A DNA stretch of 64,000 bases from Chloroflexota bacterium (lineage in GTDB: Bacteria; Chloroflexota; Anaerolineae; Promineifilales; Promineifilaceae). Where the stretch lies: NCBI GenBank assembly GCA_014584575.1, contig JACTMP010000054.1, positions 62,001 to 126,000 on the forward strand, read 5' to 3'. Below the pieces are notes generated by a model, which was not told where the DNA came from, ran no database searches, and worked only from the letters and a program-made list of their open reading frames with translations. Both the position numbers and the translations under genes were made by a program. Each line of letters opens with the position of its first letter. Position 1 is the stretch's first letter. Positions 30,955 to 38,087 of the stretch are shown here, piece by piece.

Positions 30955-31343
30955 CCAAGTCCACTCAACATATCTTCCAGTCCACCACCCAGGCCGCCGG
31001 TGATGCCTTCCATTTTCTGGGCAGACATGGCCTGTGACTGTTCGATGGCTGAGTTGACGGCAGCCGTGAGCATGTCTTGTAGCATTTCTACTTCGGACGG
31101 TTGCAGCAGGTCGGGGTCAATCTGGATAGACTGTACTCGCTGATGGCCGGAAATGACGATGCTGATTGCCCCACCGCCGGCCGTGACGGTAATAAATTCG
31201 TTTTCCAGGTTGGCCTGGGCGGCAGCCATTTCCGCCTGCATCTGCTGCACCTGGGACAGCATCGCGTTTGGGTTACTGACCTTTGGTTTGCCGCCGCCCT
31301 TTTTAGCAGTTGAACTGCGGCGGCTAAATGAACGTTTTGACAT
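30945..31343 (-). CDS. YbaB/EbfC family nucleoid-associated protein
   Basis: This 132-residue protein has the YbaB core: a long helix M-L-S-Q-V-Q-Q-M-Q-A-E-M-A-A-A-Q, the strand E-F-I-T-V-T-A-G-G-G-A-I-S-I-V-I-S-G, I-Q-I-D-P-D-L-L, and a final helix with the M-L-Q-D-M-L-T-A-A-V-N-x-A family signature. YbaB dimers bind DNA. A basic Ser/Arg/Lys-rich N-terminal tail (about 25 residues) precedes the core. GAAGGAGAG before ATG 31343 supports the start. Position between dnaX and recR is conserved across bacteria. Confidence 0.92.
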   Translation of the reverse strand: MSKRSFSRRSSTAKKGGGKPKVSNPNAMLSQVQQMQAEMAAAQANLENEFITVTAGGGAISIVISGHQRVQSIQIDPDLLQPSEVEMLQDMLTAAVNSAIEQSQAMSAQKMEGITGGLGGGLEDMLSGLGLG

Positions 31344-31372
31344 ATTCTCTCCTTCGTTAATAGGACGCAGAT

Positions 31373-31411
31373 TCACGCGGATGACGCGGATGACGCGGAT
31401 GACGCGGATAA
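31373..31411. repeat. 9-base tandem repeat GCGGATGAC
   Basis: About four copies of a GCGGATGAC unit in the dnaX-ybaB gap. No inverted partner is present here, unlike most arrays in the window. Confidence 0.85.
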
Positions 31412-31446
31412 AATGTTGTTAACATATCAGCGGCTATTACAAATAA

Positions 31447-33060
31447 TTACTCCTCACTACTCATCACCCCGCCCAACTCGTTGGCCAGGGCGGCAAAATC
31501 CTTTTTGTCAATGGTGACGGTGTATTCGCTGGTATTGACGGCGCGGATGGTGCAAGGCTGCCCGGTCAAGTCGCTGAGGATGGCCCCCAGCAGTTGCGCC
31601 GCGCCGCGCGTATCGTCGAATTTCATTTTGAAAATGGGGTAGTCAAAGCCAATCACGGCCGTACTCCCCTCCACCGCCAATGGTTTACCCATATTCAGTA
31701 GGGGGGGCAGGTTCTTGTTTTCCGCCCCGGCGCGGGTCACCATCTCGCGCCAGTGGGATTGGATGGTTGCCAGGCTGAGCGGTGGCACGGCCGTAGGCGG
31801 CACGGCCGTAGCCACCCCATCCTGTTTTTGCTCATGCTCCTGTGGTTTGGCCGCCGCCGGGGAGAGTTTCTCCACGACAGGCGTGCCTGGGGTCGCCGGG
31901 GGTGGGGCTACGGCCGTAACCGGCGGCTCCGGTTTTGGCTGTGTGGCTGCTGTTACCGGCGCAGCCGGCGGCACTGGCTCTCCTGGCAGCAGTTCAATGA
32001 AAGCCAGTTCCAGTGGCAACTGCGGCTGCCAGCTTGAAGCCGGCGTCAGCGCCGCTTCGTTGAATTTTTTAACCGCTTCAATAAGACCCTGTCGCGGCGC
32101 GCGCTGCGCCTGAGACAACATCACCACTTTTTCCTCAGCCGTAATCTCCAGAGAGATTTCAGCGCCGGCGGCTTGCAGCAGCAAAAGCTGGCGCAAATAG
32201 GCCACCATCTGGCGGCAAAACTGGCGGGCGTCTGTGCCCGCGCCGAGCGCCTGGTGGATGAGCGCCAACCCACCGGCTCCGTCCCGGTTTAGCCAGGCGT
32301 TTACCAGTTCCATAACGGCCGTGTTCGAGGCCACCCCCAACACGCTCTGAGTCCGCTCGGCGGTGATCACGTCACCGGGGGCGACCACCAGTTGATCCAG
32401 CAGGCTTTCGGCATCGCGTAAGCTGCCTGCTCCTTGCCGGGCAATCATCGTCAGCGCTTCTGGTTCGATGGTGAAATATTCCTGTGCGGCCAACCATTGC
32501 AGCCGGGTGGTGATTTCTGCTTCGCTGAGCAGGCGAAAGTTGAATGGCTGGCAGCGCGATTTGATGGTGACAGGGACTTTGTGTTCTTCGGTGGTAGCCA
32601 GCACAAACTTGACGTGCGGCGGCGGCTCTTCCAACGTCTTGAGCAGGGCGTTGAAGGCGGCGGTGGAGAGCATATGCACTTCGTCAATGATATACACCTT
32701 GAAACGGCCGTCGCTGGGCGCAAAATTGATCTTATCTCGCAGATCACGAATGTCGTCCACACCGGTATTCGAAGCGGCGTCAATTTCGATCAGGTCAAGG
32801 AAACGGCCGTCGGCCACCGATTGGCAGATGCGGCATTGTCCACACGGCCGTTGCGCCGGGTCTTCGTGTAGACAGTTGACCGCCTTGGCCAGCAATCGCG
32901 CCGACGTTGTTTTGCCCGTGCCGCGTGGCCCGCAGAAGAGGTAGGCGTGCCCCACCCGATCCGCCGCCACGCTGTTTTGCAGCGTGCGGGTGATGTGTTC
33001 CTGGCCGATCACATCGGCAAAGGTTTGCGGCCGCCATTTGCGGTAAAGTGCCTGGGACAT
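31447..33060 (-). CDS. dnaX: DNA polymerase III subunit gamma/tau
   Basis: The clamp-loader ATPase of the replisome. Walker A is G-P-R-G-T-G-K-T-T (residues 45-53). The zinc module is C-L-H-E-D-P-A-Q-R-P-C-G-Q-C-R-I-C. Motif II is Y-I-I-D-E-V-H-M-L, sensor 1 is V-L-A-T-T-E-E-H-K, and S-L-R-D-A-E-S-L-L-D-Q closes the AAA lid. Residues about 355-430 are a Pro/Val/Ala-rich spacer, then a tau-like C-terminal domain. The total of 537 residues fits a gamma/tau form without a long tau extension. No slippery frameshift heptamer was recognised. Confidence 0.95.
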   Translation of the reverse strand: MSQALYRKWRPQTFADVIGQEHITRTLQNSVAADRVGHAYLFCGPRGTGKTTSARLLAKAVNCLHEDPAQRPCGQCRICQSVADGRFLDLIEIDAASNTGVDDIRDLRDKINFAPSDGRFKVYIIDEVHMLSTAAFNALLKTLEEPPPHVKFVLATTEEHKVPVTIKSRCQPFNFRLLSEAEITTRLQWLAAQEYFTIEPEALTMIARQGAGSLRDAESLLDQLVVAPGDVITAERTQSVLGVASNTAVMELVNAWLNRDGAGGLALIHQALGAGTDARQFCRQMVAYLRQLLLLQAAGAEISLEITAEEKVVMLSQAQRAPRQGLIEAVKKFNEAALTPASSWQPQLPLELAFIELLPGEPVPPAAPVTAATQPKPEPPVTAVAPPPATPGTPVVEKLSPAAAKPQEHEQKQDGVATAVPPTAVPPLSLATIQSHWREMVTRAGAENKNLPPLLNMGKPLAVEGSTAVIGFDYPIFKMKFDDTRGAAQLLGAILSDLTGQPCTIRAVNTSEYTVTIDKKDFAALANELGGVMSSEE

Positions 33061-33200
33061 GGGGCAAGTTTAGCGTAAGCGAGGGAGGGCGGCAAGGTGA
33101 GGAAGCGATGGGCAAAGGGGGGGATTGGTTTGCCATTTACCGCGCCTATTCCCCCTACCGTTCTATAGCCTGTGCCCCTTAATGATGATACATTTAGGGT

Positions 33201-35318
33201 ATGATGACCACGCAGATGCCCGCCGCCAATCCATACAGCGTGGCCGAGCCAGCCGGAAAAGATCGTCCATTTTACGGCCGTGAAACTCTCTTCACCTGGA
33301 TTCGCGCCGCCCTGTTGCAGGCAGTACCGGAAGAAGGCCCCGACCACCCGGTGGTGCTGCGTGGTCCCCGGCATATTGGCAAAACATCCATCTTGCTGCA
33401 AATTGAGGCCGGGGCATTACAGCCGCCGTACACGGCCGTGTACATTGACCTGGCAGCTATTCCGCTGGATACATCCAGCGCCCTGCTGTGGGAAGTGGCG
33501 CAGATGGCGGCGCGGCGGTTGCAAGCGGCGCACATCGAGTTACCCCCGCTCAGCCATACCCCGTTCATTGGCGACCCCTTGCGCGCTTTTCGGGAACAAC
33601 TGCTGCTGCCGGCGACGGTGGCGTTGAATGAAGCCCGCGCCGCCATGTACGATGGTCGCCCGACCAGTAAGCTGTTGTTCATGTTTGACAATCTGAACGC
33701 GCTGGCCACATCAGACAAACAGCATCTATTGAAGGAAGATTTTTTGCTGGCCCTGCACCAGACCATCTATCGCCACCACCGCGCAGCCTGCCTTTTTACC
33801 TGGGAAACCGATGATCGACCTTTCCCGGGAGTGATGGATGCACTGTTTGCGCAGGCTCAACTGTATGATGTGGGGCCGTTGGAGAATGAAGAGGCGTTGG
33901 CGCTGATTCGCCGCCCCATGAATGAAGCGATTTTCAAAAATGTGGCCGAATACATTGCCAGTCTGACACAAAACTACCCTTATGAAACGCAGTTGATTTG
34001 CCAGGAGTTGTATGAGCGGCAGCAGCGGCTGAGGCTGAAGTTGATCACGGTGGCAGATGTTAAAGCAGTGCAGCGGGCGGTGATGGATTCCGACCAGTAT
34101 CGGGCGCGGTGGGCGGCCAATCCTTCGTTTCATATCAGTCCTAAGGGGACGGCGATTCAGACGGTGCAGCGCACCACCCGCCGTGCTATCTGGCAAGAGT
34201 GGCCGTTTCTGGCTGTGCTGCTCTTGTTATTGTTGGGTTTTATGTTGGTCACGGCCGTGCCTCGCGTCACCGGGCAAAGTTGGTCGGCGCAGTTGGCCGG
34301 GTTGGGCGGCGGCGGGGAGGTTGAAGTGGTGGAGAGCACGGCCGTGCCCACCTCAGGCCCTACAATCCAGGTAGTCGTTATCGTGGAGTCGCCCACGCCG
34401 CAGCCGACCCCTACCATTACCCATACCCCCACGCCCACAGAGACGCCAACCCCGACGGAAACACCGACGCCGACAGAGACGCCAACCATTACGCCTACAC
34501 CCACGCCCAGCGTCTTGCCAGACACCTTTATTCGCCGCCAGGACAATATGCCCATGGTCCTCATTCCCGGCGGTACGTTCCCCATGGGGTCTGGCGACCT
34601 GGATTTCCCGGCCGCCCCCGATGAACGGCCGCAGCACATGGTGACACTGAACACTTTTTACATTGACCAGTATGAAGTCTCGGTGGCCCAGTTTGCGGCG
34701 CTGCTCAACCGGTTGGGTGGGTATGCGGGCCTGTGTGACGGTTATGATTGTGCCCTGCCGCGGGCGGCCGCCGGTTTCAGCAGCTATTTGCTGGAGGAAG
34801 ATTTGGGTGATGGTGTGCCCCAATTTTACGCTCTGACCGGATATGCCAATTATCCCATTAACCATGTGAGTTGGTATGGCGCCAGCTTTTACTGCCAGTC
34901 GGTGGGTGGGCGGCTGCCTACGGAAGCGGAGTGGGAATATGCGGCGCGGGGCACTGACGGCCGTATCTACCCCTGGGGCAATGAGCCACCCAATAAAGAG
35001 CGCGCCGTCTACCAGAGTGACAGTTTTAACGATCTGTTGCCGGTGGATGCTTTGCCGCGTGGCGCCAGCCCCTTTGGCGTGTATGGCATGGCGGGCAGCA
35101 TGTGGGAATGGGTGGCTGACTGGTATGATGAAAACTATTATGCCAAAAGCCCGGCCGAAAACCCGACCGGCCCGGAAATTGGGCTGACCAAAGGGATACG
35201 GGGCGGCGCCTGGCCCAGTAATGTGGGCCGGGATCGTATCCGCTCCGCCAACCGCAGTGAGTTAGACCCCACCTTTTTTAGCTCGACCGTCGGTTTCCGT
35301 TGTGTTTATGATCCCTGA
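33201..35318 (+). CDS. membrane-anchored NTPase fused to an FGE-sulfatase-type domain
   Basis: A 705-residue three-part protein. Residues about 20-310 are an ORC/STAND-type P-loop NTPase with Walker A G-P-R-H-I-G-K-T-S (55-63) and Walker B L-L-F-M-F-D-N (157-163). A membrane segment spans 334-353. A low-complexity T-P-T-E-T-P spacer covers about 395-435. Residues about 445-705 are a formylglycine-generating-enzyme-like domain (M-V-L-I-P-G-G-T-F-x-M-G, R-L-P-T-E-A-E-W-E-Y-A-A-R-G, G-x-R-C-V). The layout places the NTPase in the cytoplasm and the FGE-like fold outside. Such stand-alone FGE domains are often non-catalytic binding modules. No sulfatase gene is nearby. A transmembrane signalling role is inferred. 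Confidence 0.8.
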   Translation: MMTTQMPAANPYSVAEPAGKDRPFYGRETLFTWIRAALLQAVPEEGPDHPVVLRGPRHIGKTSILLQIEAGALQPPYTAVYIDLAAIPLDTSSALLWEVAQMAARRLQAAHIELPPLSHTPFIGDPLRAFREQLLLPATVALNEARAAMYDGRPTSKLLFMFDNLNALATSDKQHLLKEDFLLALHQTIYRHHRAACLFTWETDDRPFPGVMDALFAQAQLYDVGPLENEEALALIRRPMNEAIFKNVAEYIASLTQNYPYETQLICQELYERQQRLRLKLITVADVKAVQRAVMDSDQYRARWAANPSFHISPKGTAIQTVQRTTRRAIWQEWPFLAVLLLLLLGFMLVTAVPRVTGQSWSAQLAGLGGGGEVEVVESTAVPTSGPTIQVVVIVESPTPQPTPTITHTPTPTETPTPTETPTPTETPTITPTPTPSVLPDTFIRRQDNMPMVLIPGGTFPMGSGDLDFPAAPDERPQHMVTLNTFYIDQYEVSVAQFAALLNRLGGYAGLCDGYDCALPRAAAGFSSYLLEEDLGDGVPQFYALTGYANYPINHVSWYGASFYCQSVGGRLPTEAEWEYAARGTDGRIYPWGNEPPNKERAVYQSDSFNDLLPVDALPRGASPFGVYGMAGSMWEWVADWYDENYYAKSPAENPTGPEIGLTKGIRGGAWPSNVGRDRIRSANRSELDPTFFSSTVGFRCVYDP
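34395..34512 (+). repeat. Thr-Pro-Glu coding tandem repeat
   Basis: Repeats of ACNCCNACN codons encode the T-P-T-P-T-E-T-P spacer of the membrane NTPase. The repeats are protein-level, unlike the GAGATT-type arrays. Confidence 0.7.
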
Positions 35319-35346
35319 TGCACTAAAATCAATCGATCAAAATGGC

Positions 35347-35400
35347 AGGAGCGGGCATCCTCAGATGCCCGCCGGTTCGCATCTGAGGATGCGAACTCCT
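35347..35400. repeat. imperfect inverted repeat after the NTPase/FGE gene
   Basis: AGGAG...GCATCCTCAGATGC is mirrored by GCATCTGAGGATGC...CTCCT with a CCGCCGGTTC loop region. It lacks a T run, so it is more likely a palindromic repeat than a terminator. Confidence 0.7.
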
Positions 35401-35471
35401 CTTCGATCTATTGAAAATGCGTAACACGATTTGCCAAATTGTTTTAACTTCGCAAAGTGGTAAGGAGAAAA

Positions 35472-35726
35472 ATGAGCGATTATCAAGCCCCCCCTATTAG
35501 TCCAGACCTGTTAGAAATTTTGCGCTGCCCCCTGGCTGTGCAATCCGACCAATACGGCGATGATCCCGGCCGGCTGGAACTGGTGCATGGCTGCTGGCTG
35601 GTGTGCGCCGACAGTGGCATGAAGTACCCCATTCGTGATGGCATTCCGGTGATGCTGATTGACGAAGGCGAAAAGTGGCGGGATACCCCCGTTGACCAAT
35701 TGCCGGTGCCGCCGCCAGCGGCCTAA
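35472..35726 (+). CDS. Trm112-like small protein with degenerate zinc site
   Basis: This 84-residue protein follows the Trm112/YcaR pattern: L-L-E-I-L-R-C-P near the N-terminus, a middle strand, then L-V-C-A-D-S-G-M-K-Y-P-I-R-D-G-I-P-V-M-L, the family's hallmark ending. Typical members have two C-x-x-C pairs; here only one cysteine of each remains (R-C-P-L-A and V-C-A-D-S). Trm112 proteins activate methyltransferases or assist lipopolysaccharide enzymes. The AAGGAG site six bases before ATG 35472 sets the start. It is a single-gene unit flanked by palindromic repeats. Confidence 0.8.
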   Translation: MSDYQAPPISPDLLEILRCPLAVQSDQYGDDPGRLELVHGCWLVCADSGMKYPIRDGIPVMLIDEGEKWRDTPVDQLPVPPPAA

Positions 35727-35752
35727 GAGGATTAAATAACCCAATCATCCAG

Positions 35753-35840
35753 TGTCATTCCGAGGAGTCTTCGACGAGGAATCCTTACCACTTGTACAAG
35801 AAAGGGATTCCTCGCTCCACAGACTTCGCTCGGAATGACA
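35753..35840. repeat. TGTCATTCCGAG-flanked palindromic element, intergenic copy
   Basis: TGTCATTCCGAG and CTCGGAATGACA bound 88 bases containing GAGGAATCCTT and GGGATTCCTCGCTCC. It has the layout of a small non-autonomous palindromic element. A diverged copy lies inside the acsB-acsD linker at 14793-14899. Confidence 0.85.
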
Positions 35841-35888
35841 GGTGAAGTGTTAAAGTTAAGAAGTCTAATTTAACGGTATATTTGGGTT

Positions 35889-37607
35889 CTAGCGACAAAT
35901 CAAAAGTGGTATATCAGACGCCAATAGCAGCCGGTTAGCCACGCTGCCACGCAGCAGGGTGCGCAGCGGACTGTAAGCAAAACTGCCGATGACGAGAAAG
36001 TCTGCCTGGGCGATCACGGCCGTTTGTGGCAACACCTCCACCACATCCCCCTCCTCGGCATAAAAGTCGGCCGTTACCCCTGCCTGCTGTAGATATTCCC
36101 GCACCCGCGCCAATGCCCGGTTGGTCTGAATGTTGTCACCCACACTAAGCACCGACAACCGAATCTGATAATGGGCTGCCAGGTACGTGGCTACAAACAG
36201 CGCCTCTTCGGCCGGGGTTTGCCCGCCGCCGTAAGCGAGCAGGGCATGGGACAAGGATGGTATTCCCTCTGGCGGTGTGGTTAAAATGGGGCGGGGACAA
36301 TGGCGCAGAATAAATTGCAGCCCCGATGTATACCGGTCGCTCACCGATTCCGGGGGGTGGTTGACCGGCAACACAATCCCATCGGCGTAGACAGAACGCT
36401 GCACAATTTTAGAGGCGACATGACCCCACTCGACGGCAAATTGCCCTTGCACCCCGGCGGCGGCGCAGCGCCGCTCGAATTCGGCGCGGATGGTCTCTGG
36501 CGGCAGGGCGTCGGCGGGCAGGTTGTCTTCATCCACCACGTGCAACCCCAGGAGGCGACTTTGCCCCAGTTGGGCAATGCCAATGCCCACATCCAGCACC
36601 CGCCAATCGGCCGGGTGTGTACCCATGGGGATGAGGATGTCGTCAAACAGGCGGCCCGACGGCCGTTTCCGCACCAGTTCCGCCCGCCACACACCCGGCG
36701 GCGGGCCGCTGCCTAATTCCGCCGGTATCACTGCTTCCAGGACGGCCTGGATGGGGGAGCGTTTTTCTTTGGCAAGCTGGCTCACGGCCGTTTCCGGCGA
36801 CACTTCCCACCCCAATATCTCGGCCATTTCCGCCCGGTGTTCGGCCAACAGCACATACATGTCTGCTTCGGTACGGTTGGGGAAATAACGCAAAATTCCC
36901 TGCTCGCGCACAATCTGAATGACCGGCAGATAGACATTGTCATACCAACTGGCAATGGCTTCTGCCTCAGGAATGAAACGCTGCTGCTGTAGCCCCAGAT
37001 AATGGCGGTGTACGGTGATGTGTTCCAGAATCAACCGGTATTGCCCGCAAAAGGTCATCAGCAGGTCGGCGTCCGGGCGGATTTTGTCCAGGTCGGTTTG
37101 GTCCAGAAATTCGGCGTAGCGCGCTTTGCAGATGATCTCGTTCGGATCATCGTCAGCGGACAGGGGGACGCGCGTTTTGACTTCGGTGACATAGGCGCTG
37201 ATGGTGGGCAGACCCATCTCTCTGGCGACGGAGACGCGGTGGTTGCCGTCAATGACGAAGTAGGCGTCGCCTAACTGGTAGACTTCAATCGCAGGCACAC
37301 CGGTCAGGTCGTGTACGGCCGTTTTCACTTTGGCCCAGCGGTGTTCGATGCTGTCTTGCCGGGGTAGAAAGGAGCGGGTGAAATCTTTATACCGGCCCAC
37401 GCTGCCCACGATTTTGTCCAGCGGAATCTCTTGCAAACCACGCGGCGTTTGGTTGACGACGCGCAATTGCTGCCGCAATTCTTCATACGACAGCAAATCG
37501 GCCGACCGCCCGGAAAAACGGGCCAGTAGTTGTTCCATGGCCGCTTTCCGCCGCGCCCGCTGGAAATCATCCAGGGCCAGAGAGTAGGTGGGGGGGTGCA
37601 TGGTCAT
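35889..37607 (-). CDS. ParB-like nuclease-fold domain fused to two universal stress protein domains
   Basis: A protein of about 570 residues. The N-terminal part (about residues 50-150) resembles a ParB/sulfiredoxin-type domain: I-P-L-D-K-I-V-G-S, then F-V-I-D-G-N-H-R-V-S-V-A-R-E-M-G. A helical middle follows (about 150-290). The C-terminal 290 residues are two Usp-type segments (I-L-I-P-M-G-T-H ... and S-H-A-L-L-A-Y-G-G-G-Q-T-P-A-E-E-A-L-F-V-A), the second ending F-L-V-I-G-S-F-A-Y-S-P-L-R-T-L-L-R-G-S-V-A. Usp domains bind ATP/AMP. ATG 37607 and 37601 are both possible and neither has a clear ribosome site. The combination suggests a stress-linked nucleotide sensor; function unknown. Confidence 0.7.
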   Translation of the reverse strand: MTMHPPTYSLALDDFQRARRKAAMEQLLARFSGRSADLLSYEELRQQLRVVNQTPRGLQEIPLDKIVGSVGRYKDFTRSFLPRQDSIEHRWAKVKTAVHDLTGVPAIEVYQLGDAYFVIDGNHRVSVAREMGLPTISAYVTEVKTRVPLSADDDPNEIICKARYAEFLDQTDLDKIRPDADLLMTFCGQYRLILEHITVHRHYLGLQQQRFIPEAEAIASWYDNVYLPVIQIVREQGILRYFPNRTEADMYVLLAEHRAEMAEILGWEVSPETAVSQLAKEKRSPIQAVLEAVIPAELGSGPPPGVWRAELVRKRPSGRLFDDILIPMGTHPADWRVLDVGIGIAQLGQSRLLGLHVVDEDNLPADALPPETIRAEFERRCAAAGVQGQFAVEWGHVASKIVQRSVYADGIVLPVNHPPESVSDRYTSGLQFILRHCPRPILTTPPEGIPSLSHALLAYGGGQTPAEEALFVATYLAAHYQIRLSVLSVGDNIQTNRALARVREYLQQAGVTADFYAEEGDVVEVLPQTAVIAQADFLVIGSFAYSPLRTLLRGSVANRLLLASDIPLLICR

Positions 37608-37620
37608 AACAAAACGTGTT

Positions 37621-37663
37621 GCATGATGCGTGAACTTTTTCACGCATCACGCATCATTCATAA
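37621..37663. repeat. intergenic inverted repeat, GCATGATGCGTGA type
   Basis: ATGATGCGTGAA, loop, TTCACGCATCACGCATCAT. Same unit family as the arrays around acsC. Confidence 0.85.
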
Positions 37664-37929
37664 CTCATTACCGGGCGGTAAACGCAGCCGCAGTGACGCC
37701 CTTTGGTGCAGGTGGGCAGGGGCAGGTGGGGGGCGTCGTCGGGGTGGTAGACGGCTGTGTCGTCCAACTCCTGGCAGGCGTTACACCCATCCCGGTCTCT
37801 TTCAATGCGCACACCCACAATGGAACCTTTGGCCTTCATGCCCAGCCGGTATTGGGCTAATGTTTTCTCAGCATAGTTGTCCGGTTTTTCCATTTCCCGG
37901 TGAAAATCGTTGAGCCAGTTAAATGACAT
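37654..37929 (-). CDS. small cysteine-rich protein, function unknown
   Basis: This 91-residue protein is not recognised with confidence. The C-terminal half has C-N-A-C ... C-T-K-G-R-H-C-G-C-V-Y-R-P-V, a likely metal-binding set of five cysteines plus histidine. The pattern D-x-x-C-x-x-C-x-x-L-D ... C-x-x-x-x-H-C-x-C-x-x-x-P-V recalls the C-terminal end of phage SPP1 gp7/Mu F minor head proteins, but no phage genes are nearby. It has no signal peptide. It sits between the ParB/Usp gene and a secreted glycosidase-like gene on the same strand. Confidence 0.55.
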   Translation of the reverse strand: MSFNWLNDFHREMEKPDNYAEKTLAQYRLGMKAKGSIVGVRIERDRDGCNACQELDDTAVYHPDDAPHLPLPTCTKGRHCGCVYRPVMSYE

Positions 37930-37987
37930 AGCGTATTGTGGGCACAGTCTGGCCGTTTGTCTTTAGGCAAACTGTGCAAAAACAGGT

Positions 37988-38018
37988 GAATGGGTAATTG
38001 TGTAATTGGGTAATTGAC
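37988..38018. repeat. single-arm GGTAATT tandem repeat
   Basis: GGGTAATTGTGTAATTGGGTAATTG without an inverted partner, next to the 20-bp palindrome at 38034-38080. Confidence 0.75.
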
Positions 38019-38033
38019 AACCGTGCCCTTTTC

Positions 38034-38080
38034 GGAGTGGCGGCTTTAGCCGTTAATGTAACGGCTAAAGCCGCCACTCC
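38034..38080. repeat. 20-bp perfect inverted repeat after the glycosidase-like gene
   Basis: GGAGTGGCGGCTTTAGCCGT (38034-38053) and its exact complement (38061-38080) surround the loop TAATGTA. It lies 8 bases past the glycosidase-like stop on the minus strand. No T run follows, so it is either an intrinsic-like RNA 3' end protector or a mobile palindrome. Confidence 0.88.
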
Positions 38081-38087
38081 CGGTAGA

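Noticed and set aside
31447..33060. Programmed frameshift in dnaX
   Set aside because: No A-rich slippery heptamer with a following stem was found; one frame is open throughout.
34395..34512. Intergenic-type mobile repeat inside the NTPase/FGE gene
   Set aside because: The repetition is at codon level (Thr-Pro-Glu) as in ordinary extracellular spacers and does not match the other arrays.
37654..37929. Prophage remnant
   Set aside because: Only a short cysteine pattern recalls a phage head protein; no integrase, capsid, terminase or attachment sites are near.
38034..38080. Rho-independent terminator of the glycosidase-like gene
   Set aside because: The 20-bp stem is perfect but there is no T run on the minus strand; it is listed as a palindromic repeat instead.
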